Shown: positions 42,371-52,763, counted from the first letter of the stretch. The stretch is 64,000 nucleotides of DNA from Galbibacter orientalis DSM 19592 (GCF_000260115.1 NZ_JH651379.1:3436240-3500239), one strand, 5' to 3'. Made by a program: numbers and translations. The notes: a model not told the origin generated them from the letters alone.

Positions 42371-43498
42371 ATGGTTGAGTACATCAAAAAAAACAGAGCC
42401 TTTTTAATAGCACTAATTATTATACCTATATTTTATATGTTGGATTATTTTGGTGTTATAAATATTCCTGAAGATGAGCCACTTGAAGTAATATTAATTA
42501 CACTGTTTTGGTGGTGGGTCATAGCATTGCCTATTCATAATTATAACTATTTAAAGCGTAAAGGTGCTACCATACTTAAGGTTATAGTGCTGATTGTTGT
42601 TTTTATCGTAGCATTAGGTGTAGATACTTTGATGGATATGCCAGATAATCCAGTGACTTTTATACTATTAATGGGGTTTTGGATTGGTGTTGTGTATTTA
42701 CTGATTCCTACATTTATAAATAAATATTGGAAACTCATTGCGCTTATTTATATACCACTATTTATATATTTTCTTTATTTAAGGTTATTTTCTGGTGGTT
42801 TAGAAGCCTATTTAGAAATTAAAAAAGAGTTTCCATTTTACGTGTTCTTTTTACCCATTCCGGTATTATTTTTCGTTTGGGTGTACGAACAGTGGAAATG
42901 GTTTAGAAATTTAAAAGCTGAAAAATCTAAAACTGAACTTTCACTTTTAAGAACGCAGATAAATCCTCATTTTTTCTTCAATACCCTAAATAACTTGTAT
43001 GCCTTAACCGTAAAACAATCTGAAAAAGCACCAGAAGTCATTTTAAAATTATCTGATATGATGCGTTATACTATTTATGAAGGTGAAAAGGACATGGTAA
43101 AGATTAAAGACGAAATAGAATATTTAAACAATTACATTGAATTACATAAAATACGTTATAAAAAATCTGTAGAGATTACGTTTAATCATGATGTGGATAC
43201 CAGTTTAACTATTGCACCTTTGTTGTACATTATTCTTTTAGAAAATGCCTTTAAACATGGAATTGAAACTTTAGCTGAAAACGCTTTTGTACATATTAAC
43301 TTAAATGAAGAAACAGATTTTATTATTTTTTCAATTGAAAATAATTTTGATCCCAATGAAATTAGTTTATCAAAGGGAATAGGCTTACAAAATTTAAAAA
43401 GAAGATTATCTTTATTATATAAAAACAAACATGAGTTAAAAGTTGATGTGTCAAACAATCTATATATAACAACCTTAAAGATTGCTAAACATGCTTAA
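42371..43498 (+). CDS. LytS/YehU-type sensor histidine kinase
   Basis: N-terminal TM helices; LRTQINPHFFFNTLNNLYAL (His_kinase), TIAPLLYIILLENAFKHGI. Confidence 0.95.
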   Translation: MVEYIKKNRAFLIALIIIPIFYMLDYFGVINIPEDEPLEVILITLFWWWVIALPIHNYNYLKRKGATILKVIVLIVVFIVALGVDTLMDMPDNPVTFILLMGFWIGVVYLLIPTFINKYWKLIALIYIPLFIYFLYLRLFSGGLEAYLEIKKEFPFYVFFLPIPVLFFVWVYEQWKWFRNLKAEKSKTELSLLRTQINPHFFFNTLNNLYALTVKQSEKAPEVILKLSDMMRYTIYEGEKDMVKIKDEIEYLNNYIELHKIRYKKSVEITFNHDVDTSLTIAPLLYIILLENAFKHGIETLAENAFVHINLNEETDFIIFSIENNFDPNEISLSKGIGLQNLKRRLSLLYKNKHELKVDVSNNLYITTLKIAKHA

Positions 43499-44189
43499 GT
43501 ATATAATTATTGATGACGAACCGTTGGCTCATGAAATAATTGAAGAGTTTTGTAGTATGTTACCGCATTTACAATTAGAAAAAAATTGTTACAGCGCTAT
43601 GGATGCCATGCAGTATCTAAATGAAAATACTGTCGATTTTATGTTTTTGGATATTAATATGCCTAAATTAAAAGGTTTAGATTTTTTAAAAACATTATCA
43701 AATCCTCCAAAAACCATAGTTACAACGGCTTATAAAGAACATGCAATTGAAGGTTTTGAATTAAACGTTGTAGATTATATTTTAAAGCCTTTTAGTTTAG
43801 ATCGATTAGTAAAAGCTGTAAATAAAGTTTCTGAATCCCAGGCTTTAAAAACTATTACAAAAGAAGTTGCTTCTAAAACTTCTATGAGATTCTTTGTAAA
43901 AGGTGATAAAAAACACCATCAAATAGATTTGAATGATTTGCTATATATTGAAGCTTATGGTAACTACACCAAACTTTTTTTAAAGAACGAAATGATTATT
44001 AGTCACGAAAAAATATCGTACTACGAATCTATTTTAAAGAAAGATAATTTTTTAAGAGTTCATAAATCGTTTCTTGTAGCTACAGATAAAATTAAATTTA
44101 TAGAAGGTAATCGTATTTTAATAAACGAGCATAGAATTCCTATTGGACAAACATACAAAAGCAATGTAAATAAGCTATATAACAGTTAA
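43482..44189 (+). CDS. LytTR-family response regulator
   Basis: Receiver YIIIDDEPLAHEII..DFMFLDINMPKLKGLDFLK..ILKPFSLDRL and LytTR IDLNDLLYIEAYGNYTKLFL..FLRVHKSFLVATDKI. Confidence 0.97.
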   Translation: MLNMLKYIIIDDEPLAHEIIEEFCSMLPHLQLEKNCYSAMDAMQYLNENTVDFMFLDINMPKLKGLDFLKTLSNPPKTIVTTAYKEHAIEGFELNVVDYILKPFSLDRLVKAVNKVSESQALKTITKEVASKTSMRFFVKGDKKHHQIDLNDLLYIEAYGNYTKLFLKNEMIISHEKISYYESILKKDNFLRVHKSFLVATDKIKFIEGNRILINEHRIPIGQTYKSNVNKLYNS

Positions 44190-44197
44190 TTCCCATT

Positions 44198-44250
44198 CCA
44201 CACACATTATGCTTCCCTCCTACGTCGTCTCATAAAAAGTGTTCCATTAA
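44198..44250 (+). repeat. Direct repeat copy 2 flanking ABC/peptidase/LytTR module
   Basis: CCACACACATTATGCTTCCCTCCTACGTCGTCTCATAAAAAGTGTTCCATTAAC, near-identical to 37188-37239. Confidence 0.8.
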
Positions 44251-44339
44251 CTGTAGTATAAGAAGCTTTGCAAGAAAACTTTTAAAAGAAAAATCAGCAT
44301 TATAGTGCAATCCAAAATCTTTATTATAAAGTTCTATTG

Positions 44340-44779
44340 TTATTTCTTTCCTTTTTTAATAGTTACCAAGCTATTTATAATCATATTTTTAAAATATTCT
44401 TCTGGAGGTTGACTTTTAATTTGCAGTATGTTATTAGTTGTACTGAAATCAACAATTGAGAATTCTTTAAAATGTTTATTTTTATAATTTATCATTTTGT
44501 TTACAACTTTCCCTTGTTTATGCCTGCTAAGCATATCTTTAAACATTTTATCTCCAATAACTCCTTTCTTTAAGGCTAAATTCCATGCTTCTATACATAT
44601 TTCAAACACCTGTACTGTTGTCCATTTTTCAGGTAAGCTATCATCAAACTGCTCATATATTTCCATAATCATTTCTGAATATTTTGGACTACTTTTTTTC
44701 CATATATTTCTTTCATAGCTAAATTTATTTATATAATCATCTAAATATACTGAATTATCAAAGGATGTTTTTTTGAATT
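44340..44779 (-). pseudogene. Hypothetical protein fragment, possibly 5'-truncated
   Basis: Reading frame stays open upstream of the annotated Met (EFKKTSFDNSVYLDDYINKFSYERNIWKKSSPKYSEMIME...) back to a stop near 44780 with no obvious start codon. Confidence 0.45.
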
Positions 44780-44958
44780 CCTAAGTAAACCTTCACTACG
44801 AATCCTAATGCATATTTCGGGTTTAATTTAAAGTGTATGGGTAAAACTGCACCCCCTTCCTCCTCCTTTTATCAATTCAAAAACAATTTCGTAAAAAATC
44901 TAGTTAATTAGCATTATTTACTACATTACAGTTAGTATTAATTTAATAATATTTAGAT

Positions 44959-45435
44959 ATGAAAAATGTAATTCAAAGTAAGTTTTCTGAGGAAGACAGA
45001 GTAGAAATCCGTAATGGAGTTAACAGTTTGATGGCGTTAATAGAAGGGAAAGTAGCAGCTTTAAATGAGGAAGAACGTTTAAAATACGGATCTATTAATG
45101 AGGTAAATAAGCTTTTTGTTAATAAGGTTAAATCTTATTCTGATGAGAGTCCTAGCTTGCGGTCGCCAGATGTGGATTGGGTTGAGTTTAGAGCAGATTA
45201 TGATATGCGTGCATTTTTAGAAAGTCAAATACAATCGCTTTCTAGTGTGGTATATCAGTTGGAGAGTACCAAAAAGCTTCACGATTATGATAATTTCCAA
45301 GATTCTTTAATAGATTATAACTATACACAGTATAAAAAGAATGCCCAAGACAGTGGATACTCTGAAAAGCTAACCGAATTAAAACAGTTTTTCCCACGTA
45401 CCAAAAAAAGTAACAATCAGAATATTGAAGAATAA
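44959..45435 (+). CDS. Hypothetical protein
   Basis: 158-aa ORF, acidic/hydrophilic, well-formed start; family not recognised. Confidence 0.7.
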   Translation: MKNVIQSKFSEEDRVEIRNGVNSLMALIEGKVAALNEEERLKYGSINEVNKLFVNKVKSYSDESPSLRSPDVDWVEFRADYDMRAFLESQIQSLSSVVYQLESTKKLHDYDNFQDSLIDYNYTQYKKNAQDSGYSEKLTELKQFFPRTKKSNNQNIEE

Positions 45436-45463
45436 CAAGATTTTCATTTCTATTAATTTAAGC

Positions 45464-45512
45464 CACTAATTCACAAATCTATAATTCCTTTCTGCTAATT
45501 TGTGAATTAGTG
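45464..45512. repeat. Palindromic intergenic repeat (CACTAATTCACAAAT family)
   Basis: CACTAATTCACAAAT ... ATTTGTGAATTAGTG, perfect 15-bp arms, 19-nt spacer. Confidence 0.85.
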
Positions 45513-45611
45513 ACATATAGAAGAGTTTCTTCTTGATACTTAATACTATTTCAGCTACAAATACACGGATATAATTTCTTAATACTTATAATACTCTTAA
45601 TACTATATCCG

Positions 45612-45631
45612 TTTACGTATCGATACGTAAA
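45612..45631. promoter_or_regulatory. Perfect 20-bp palindrome in an ACGT-rich region
   Basis: TTTACGTATCGATACGTAAA equals its own reverse complement. Confidence 0.6.
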
Positions 45632-45689
45632 AATATACGTTCGCTACCTAAACGTATACGTTACAGACGTATAAATTTAACCTCTATAC

Positions 45690-46656
45690 ACCCGTTGTGC
45701 ATTTAGGCAATATTGATTTTTAGGTTATTGATATTTCTGTTGAATTCAAATATGTTTATATATTGAATGACCGTCATAGCCGTAATCTTAGATAATATTC
45801 TGTTTTTGAATCCCTCAAAAGATTTAGCATAATTCCTTCGAATCATAAATTGGTCGCAAAGTTGAGAAAACAATGTTTCAATACGCTTTCTGGATTTCTT
45901 AAAAACGTACGGCTGCTCCCTATAGTTATGCTGGTTTGTTCTCATAGGGGTTTCAAGTCTAATATTATGATATTCAAATAAATTCAATTGATATTCAGCC
46001 GACAAATACCCTTTATCACCAAGTAATATGCAATCACTTAATTGATGCTTTATATCCTTTAAATAATTAATATCGTGCACAGAGGCTGGACTAATATCCA
46101 TACTTTCGATAACACCCTGAGCAGAACAGACAGCATGTAATTTATATCCATAATAATGGCTTGATTGACTTGCACAATATCCTTTTTCGGGCAGACTGTA
46201 GTTTTGTTCTTTACATATCTTACTTCTAGCGCTTCTTGATAATTTACAGACCTCTAACGGCATACTGTCAACAATATAACAATGCTCAGATTTATTCAAC
46301 TTTCTCACTAATGCCTTGCGAAGTGATTCTCTAAAAGAAAACAACTTACGCTTTCTTCTATTGTAGACACTGCGCTCTATTTTGCTGGATAGACCAGCAG
46401 GTAACATTCGAAAAAGCTGGCATTCACTATCAACACTCATATATTCTGATGTTAAATCAATAGCTATAAGCTCTTTATCTCTTAATTTAGGTTTACGGAT
46501 TTGATGTAAATAATCCATTTTACAATCCAATTCTTTTAAAACCTTGAGGATTTTGTCGTAATTTGCTTGAAAGTTGTGCATATAAATTATAGTGTGGTTA
46601 CTACAATTTACTGCATTTTAGCAGTTTGCACAACTTTTTCTAAATGCACAACGGGT
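45690..46656 (-). mobile_element. IS982-family insertion sequence
   Basis: Perfect 17-bp terminal inverted repeats ACCCGTTGTGCATTTAG / CTAAATGCACAACGGGT and 7-bp direct target repeat TCTATAC (45683-45689, 46657-46663). Confidence 0.95.
45703..46581 (-). CDS. IS982-family transposase
   Basis: CYIVDSMPLEVCKLSRS...SSHYYGYKLHAVCSAQGVIESMDISPASVHDINYLKDI...LLGDKGYLSAEYQ...RKRIETLFSQLCDQFMIRRNYAKSFEGFKNRILSKITA. Confidence 0.95.
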   Translation of the reverse strand: MHNFQANYDKILKVLKELDCKMDYLHQIRKPKLRDKELIAIDLTSEYMSVDSECQLFRMLPAGLSSKIERSVYNRRKRKLFSFRESLRKALVRKLNKSEHCYIVDSMPLEVCKLSRSARSKICKEQNYSLPEKGYCASQSSHYYGYKLHAVCSAQGVIESMDISPASVHDINYLKDIKHQLSDCILLGDKGYLSAEYQLNLFEYHNIRLETPMRTNQHNYREQPYVFKKSRKRIETLFSQLCDQFMIRRNYAKSFEGFKNRILSKITAMTVIQYINIFEFNRNINNLKINIA

Positions 46657-46786
46657 TCTATACGTATGCGTTTACGTTAGGCAACGTAAAAACTTCTATT
46701 TTTTACGTAAACAGCTCTATTTTTTACCTAAAACGTATTAAAAAAGAGAATCATCAAGTAGAATTTAACTCTTCTGTGAGGAGAAA

Positions 46787-48067
46787 TTAATCTTCTATAG
46801 CTTGATAAATTAAAGCTCTAAGTTTATCGTGGTCGTCCAAACCGTTAGCAGGAATTAATTGTGTAAAATAAACTACTAATAGGTCTTCAGCAGGATCCAC
46901 CCAATACGTAGAATGGTATGCGCCTCCCCAACCGTACTCTCCTACCGAGCCTAAGGTTCCTCTTTTTCCTAAATCTTCTAAAACAGTAAACCCTAAACCA
47001 AATCCTACGGCTCCTGTAGTGGTAAATTTAGCTTCTGATAAATTATTGGTGGTCATTAATTCCACCGATTTTCTAGATAATATACGTTGACCATCTAGCG
47101 TTCCTTTATTTAGCATCATCTGTAGAAATCGGGCATAATCGTTTGCAGTACTTACAAGTCCAGCGCCACCAGAAAAACTCGTTTTTGGTCCGCTAACATA
47201 ATTACCTTGAGAAACCATAGTACCTTCTACAGGAGCTTTTTCAATTCCATCTTCCGTAGCCGAATATACAGTTGCTACGCGCTTACTTTTATCCGCTGGT
47301 ACATAGAAATAGGTGTCGCCCATCTGTAGCGGGTTAAGAATTTTGGTATGTAAAAAATTATCCAAATTACTTCCAGAAACAATTTCGATTATAGCTCCTA
47401 AAATATCTGTATTGTAACCATATACAAATTTTTCTCCAGGTTGTGCTTCAAAAGGTAAACTTGCCATTTTCTTTACGGTTTCTTGGATAGGTTCTTTTCT
47501 ATCAGCAAAATACCAACCCTGAATTCCTGCTTTCTCCCATTCCTTGGCTGCTACACCTCCACCATAACCAACTCCAGAGGTATGCGTAAGTAAATCGTGA
47601 ATTGTAATTGGGCGTTTAGCAGCTACTACATCATAACTTCCATCTTCTTTTGCTACCGCTACCGTTGTTTCTTTAAATTCTGGAATATATTTTCCTACAG
47701 GATCCGATATTAATAATTTTCCTTCTTCTTGCAACATCATAATTCCTACACTTACTATAGCTTTTGTTTGAGAGGCTATTCTGAACATAGAATTTTTCTG
47801 CATCGGGATATTTTGTGTTACATCTTGATACCCATCTGCTTCAAAATAAGCTACTTTACCATGCCTTGCTACTAAAATTACCGATCCTGCTAATTCTTTG
47901 TCTTTTGAATATTGCTGAAATGTTTTTGTAAGGTATGTAAGTCTTTCAGTAGAAAAACCTACTTCTTCAGGTTTTACCTGTTTTAAACTTTGTGCTGTGA
48001 GTACGTTACTAAAGCTTGTAAATACTACTAAAAAGAATATAAATTGAAGGATCTGTTTTTGGGTCAT
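46787..48067 (-). CDS. Serine hydrolase (class C beta-lactamase-like)
   Basis: Signal peptide MTQKQILQFIFFLVVFTSFSNVLTAQS (start chosen at internal Met); FRIASQTKAIVSVGIMMLQEEG (SxTK), YGYNTDILGAIIEIVSG (YxN). Confidence 0.94.
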   Translation of the reverse strand: MTQKQILQFIFFLVVFTSFSNVLTAQSLKQVKPEEVGFSTERLTYLTKTFQQYSKDKELAGSVILVARHGKVAYFEADGYQDVTQNIPMQKNSMFRIASQTKAIVSVGIMMLQEEGKLLISDPVGKYIPEFKETTVAVAKEDGSYDVVAAKRPITIHDLLTHTSGVGYGGGVAAKEWEKAGIQGWYFADRKEPIQETVKKMASLPFEAQPGEKFVYGYNTDILGAIIEIVSGSNLDNFLHTKILNPLQMGDTYFYVPADKSKRVATVYSATEDGIEKAPVEGTMVSQGNYVSGPKTSFSGGAGLVSTANDYARFLQMMLNKGTLDGQRILSRKSVELMTTNNLSEAKFTTTGAVGFGLGFTVLEDLGKRGTLGSVGEYGWGGAYHSTYWVDPAEDLLVVYFTQLIPANGLDDHDKLRALIYQAIED

Positions 48068-48187
48068 GATATGTTGATTTTTTAAATATTGAATAAAAGT
48101 ATAAAATAATTTTATTTCAAGAACATTACTTATGTTTATTGGACATAGAATAGTAGTACATTCTTTATAGTTTCTATAAATTTCAGT

Positions 48188-48530
48188 CACAAATTCACTA
48201 ATGTATTTCCCTGTTAATAATGATAATAGTAATAAAAATTAATTAGTGTATTCGTGGCAAAAAAACTTCTTAATACTATTTTTGTGGTTTGAGCCACAAA
48301 TTCACTAATGTATTTCCCTGTTAATAATGGATAATAGTAATAAAAATTAATTAGTGTATTCGTGACAAAAAACTTCTTAATATTATTTTTGTGGTTTCAG
48401 TCACAAATTCACTAATATATTTCCCTGTTAATAATGAATAATAGTAATAAAAATTAATTAGTGTATTCGTGGCAAAAAAAAACTTCTTAATACTTAGTAC
48501 TATATACTTAATACTATTTTTGTGGTTATG
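48188..48530. repeat. Tandem repeat, 3 units of about 107 bp, each with an imperfect palindrome
   Basis: CACAAATTCACTAATGTATTTCCCTGTTAATAATG...AATTAGTGTATTCGTGGCAAAAAACTTCTTAATACTATTTTTGTGGTTT starts at 48188, 48295, 48402. Confidence 0.9.
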
Positions 48531-49367
48531 GATACTAAATCTAAAAACATACAACTCCAATACCAAGGCTATTTAAATACGCCTTTGTTATGGGAACAGA
48601 CTAAATTATATGGTTTGAAACAGCTGTATTTACCAATGGTAGCTACAGCTGTTTTTAATAGAGTAACAGCTAGTAATTTGCGTTTGGGAAAGTTGGTAGA
48701 ACAATTTGTTAGTACGCAGTTATCTCAATATGAATTTATTAATGTTCTCTTAGAGAATTTTCAAGTTCAAAATGGAAAGCAAACCATAGGAGAGTTTGAT
48801 TGTATTCTAGAATATGATGAAAAGCCTATTCATTTAGAAATTATATATAAGTTTTATTTATATGATGAAAATGTAGGAACCTCAGAAATAGAACATTGGA
48901 TTGGTCCAAATAGAAACGACACCCTTTTAAAGAAACTTACCAAACTAAAAGAAAAGCAACTTCCCCTACTCTATAATATACATGCAAAAACAGCTTTAGA
49001 AGCTTTAAATTTAAAAGCAGAAACTATAGAGCAACGAGTCCTTTTTAAAGCTCAATTATTTATTCCGTATACTAAGAGGCAAGTTGAGTTTAAAACGTTA
49101 AATGAAGCTTGCTTAAGCGGTTTTTATATCAATCATACAGAAATCGATCGGTTTAAAGATTGTAAATTTTATATCCCTTCAAAGAAAAATTGGCTCGTAG
49201 AAGTTCATTCTAATGTAGCTTGGCAAACATACTCTCAATTTTCTATAATTATAAGAGAGTTAATAGCTCAAAAAATGGCTCCTTTATGTTGGATTAAATT
49301 CCCCAACGGAACCCTCCAAAAGTTTTTTATAGTATGGTGGAGTTACAAGGAAAAAACTGACAACTGA
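48522..49367 (+). CDS. DUF1853 family protein
   Basis: GYLNTPLLWEQTKLYGLKQLYLP...GEFDCILEYDEKPIHLEIIYKFYLYD...HWIGPNRNDTLLKKLTKLKEKQLPLL...PLCWIKFPNGTLQKFFIVWW. Confidence 0.88.
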   Translation: MVMDTKSKNIQLQYQGYLNTPLLWEQTKLYGLKQLYLPMVATAVFNRVTASNLRLGKLVEQFVSTQLSQYEFINVLLENFQVQNGKQTIGEFDCILEYDEKPIHLEIIYKFYLYDENVGTSEIEHWIGPNRNDTLLKKLTKLKEKQLPLLYNIHAKTALEALNLKAETIEQRVLFKAQLFIPYTKRQVEFKTLNEACLSGFYINHTEIDRFKDCKFYIPSKKNWLVEVHSNVAWQTYSQFSIIIRELIAQKMAPLCWIKFPNGTLQKFFIVWWSYKEKTDN

Positions 49368-49379
49368 ATACTTTCCTTT

Positions 49380-50416
49380 ATATTGAAAAATTGAAAAATT
49401 GAAAAATTGAAGGATTGAAGGATTGAAGAAGTCGGAAGTCTGAAGATAGAATGCAGTGTTCAATGTTCAGTAGGCATACATTTTCAATCAAGAGTCAGGA
49501 ATGTAAAAAAGTTAATGAGTTAAAGGAAACAAGAATAAAAATAAGGAAGAATGATTTTTCTGAAAATAAAAAAAACTGCTTACAGCAAATAGCTTATAGC
49601 ATAAAGCCTCCTGACTTCGGACTTCTGCCTTCAAACCTTTTTTATCTTCAAATCATCTAATTAACTCATTCACAAATTTAAAACTTTACCCCTCTGAACC
49701 TTTGCCTCTTTGTCACTTTGAGTTAAAAAGAAAAAACTGCTTACAGCGTATAGCTTATAGCATAAAGCCTTCCGACTTCGGTCTTCAGTCTTCTGACTTA
49801 TTTCTTATTCCTACATTTTCAAATCTTCAAATTAGTATAAAGAATATAGAATAAAGAGAAGAGAGTATAGATTTTTCTTGACTCTTGATTCCTGACTCTT
49901 GATTGAAAAAGAAAGAAGTTGGAAGTCCGAAGCCCGAAGTAAAAAGTTACGCTGTTATGTAGTTACGATGTTACAAAGAAAAAACTGCTTACAGCAAATA
50001 GCTTAAAGCATAAAGCCTCCCGACTTCGGTCTTCAGTCCTCCGACTTATTTCTTATTCCTACATTTTCAAATCTTCAAATTAGTATAAAGAATATAGAAT
50101 AAAGAGAAGAGAGTATAGATTTTTCTTGACTCTTGATTCCTGACTCTTGATTGAAAAAGAAAGAAGTTGGAAGTCCGAAGCCCGAAGTAAAAAGTTACGC
50201 TGTTATGCAGTTACGATGTTACAAAGAAAAAACTGCTTATTGAACATTGAACACTGCTTACAGCAAATAGCATATAGCCTCCCGACTTCGGTCTTCATTT
50301 CATTTCCACATTTTCAAATCTTCAAATTAACACATTTACAACTTTGCCCCTTTGAGTTAAAAAAGTTAATAAGTTATTGAGTTATATTGTTGTGATGTTT
50401 CAAAAAAATTTTTCTT
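49380..50416. repeat. Composite 'word-salad' intergenic repeat region (locus 2), including 248-bp tandem repeat
   Basis: ACTGCTTACAGC...GTTACAAAGAAAAA units at 49736-49983 and 49984-50231 differ at only about 7 positions by eye; partial units start at 49575 and 50232. Confidence 0.9.
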
Positions 50417-50500
<84 letters not shown>

Positions 50501-50504
50501 ATGC

Positions 50505-52763
50505 CTAACTTACCACTTTCTTTTGTGTTATATAGGGTTGATTGTAATGACGTTGTCCAGTAGCTTTGTATAATGCATTAGCCAACGATCCCATAATTGG
50601 AGGGAAAGGAGGTTCTCCTAATCCAGTTGGATGTTCCTTATTTTGTACAAAATGAACTTCTATTTCTTTTGGAGCCTCTTTATGACGAATCATTCTATAA
50701 CGATCAAAATTTGTCTGTATAGGTTTTCCATCTTTAAAAGTAAGTCCGCTATACATAGCATGCCCTATTCCATCTACAGTTCCACCTTCAACCATATTTG
50801 TAGCTGCAATTGGATTTACTACAATCCCACAATCTACAGCACAATACACCTTTTTAACTACAGGAGTTTCCTTTTCCATTACCATTTCTAAAACATTGGC
50901 AACATAAGAGTTATGACAAAAATATGCTGAAACCCCTCTATAGGTATTATTGGTACTTTCTGGCGACCAATTAGATTTTTCTCGTACTAATTCCAATACT
51001 CCAGCATAACGTTTAGCATCATAATCATTCTTTTCTCCTACCGGATTTGTGGTAGCACGTTCTAAAAGTTCCAATCGGAAATCAAACGGGTCTTTCCCCA
51101 TTGCTTCGGCAACTTCATCTAAAAACGATTGTTCGGCACCTGCAATAAAGTTTGAGCGTGGCGCTCTAAAAGCTCCTACAGAAATATTAGAAGCTATTTC
51201 CCACGATTCTGCCAAGTAATTATCAATTGCTCCAGCAGGGAATCTATTAGCAAAAAGCGGACTCTCAGGGATTCCTCCTGCGCGAACATGAAATCCTATA
51301 ATATTGTTATTTTCATCTAAAGCAGCTCTATATCTAGCGTGATAAGCTGGACGATAGTTCCCAAAAGTCATATCGTCTTCTCGGGTATATACTAATTTAA
51401 TAGGAGATTTCATTTTTTGGGAGATGGCCGCAGCTTCCACAACAAAATGCCCATAAAGTCTTCTTCCAAAACCACCTCCTTGGCGTGTCATTTGTAAGTC
51501 TATTTTTTCTAATGGGAGTCCTATTCTAGCAGCAACAGATTTTTCCATAAATTCTGGAGTCTGAATAGGTCCGCTTAGTACTGCTTTATCTGCAGTAACA
51601 TCCGCATAAAAATTCATGGGTTCCATAGTATTATGCGCTAAAAATGGTGCTGTATAACTACGTTCTATTATTTTAGCAGCCTTTTTAAAAGCTTTTTCAG
51701 GATCCCCATCTTTCCGTACTTCTTTTGCTAGTTTGGTAGAAAGCTCCTCCATTTTTTCCATATGAGACTCTGTATTCTCTGCTCCTGCAGGTACAGACTT
51801 AGAGAAAGTTCCATCTCCAGAAAAGTTGGCAAATACATCTTCATAACCTTCAAAAGGCTCCCAGCTAGTTTTTAATGCTTTTTTGGCATTCATAACTTCC
51901 CAAGTAGAATTTCCTACAACCACTACTAATTCAGGAAAAGCATCGGCATCAAACATACTTTTATTAAACCCATCTTCATAAGTTTTAATGCTGAAAACAT
52001 CTTTTATTCCAGGCATTTTTTTAACTTCTGAAGCGTCAAAAGACTTTAATTTCATTCCAAATGCTGGCGGATGTACTATCATTGCAATTAACATCCCTTC
52101 TTTATACTGGTCGATTCCAAATAATGGTTTCCCTGTAACTATCTTTTCGCCATCTACGTTTCTGGTAGCAGTTCCTATAATACTAAATTCATCAAGTTCT
52201 TTAAGTGCTACTTCTTTAGGAACTTCCAGAGTAGCAGCTAGAGAGGCTACTTCTCCATAACCAAGAGATTGATCGCTCTTTTTATGATGAATAACTCCAT
52301 TTTCTGTAGTAATTTCTTCTAAGGGAACTTCCCATTTTTGAGCGGCTGCCTGTTTTAGCATGTGTCTTGCTGTAGCTCCAGCCATTCTTAACCCATCCCA
52401 TCCTTGGCGGATAGACTGACTCCCCCCTGCTAATTGGTTGGTGTATATTTTAGTGTTTAACGGCGCTTGTTCTACAATTACGTTATTCCAAGCAATGTCT
52501 AATTCTTCCGCAACAATCATAGGCATCGATGTTTTTACATTCTGACCTATTTCTGGGTTTGGAGACATAATAGTTGCCATTCCATTATCTCCTATTTTTA
52601 GAAATCCGTTAATTTCAAACCATTCTTTTGGTAAGTTAGCAATTTCCTCTGGAGAGGGTTTGCATGAGGCAAGCCAACTAAATCCAATGACCATTCCTCC
52701 TCCTGCTAATGCTGAAGTCTTTAAAAAAGACCTTCTTCCGTATGATGTTTTTATAAGTGACAC
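50505..52763 (-). CDS. Molybdopterin-binding subunit of xanthine dehydrogenase family (isoquinoline 1-oxidoreductase beta-like), Tat-exported, second copy
   Basis: [23 protein letters not shown] Tat signal; [41 protein letters not shown]; paralogue of 20651..22906. Confidence 0.94.

Noticed and set aside
49736-50310. CRISPR-like array
   Set aside because: Repeats are contiguous 248-bp units without unique spacers of regular length and no cas genes are nearby.
50147-50380. 77-aa ORF in the repeat region
   Set aside because: Composed of the repeated words; the equivalent frame is not maintained in the adjacent 248-bp copy or other word loci.
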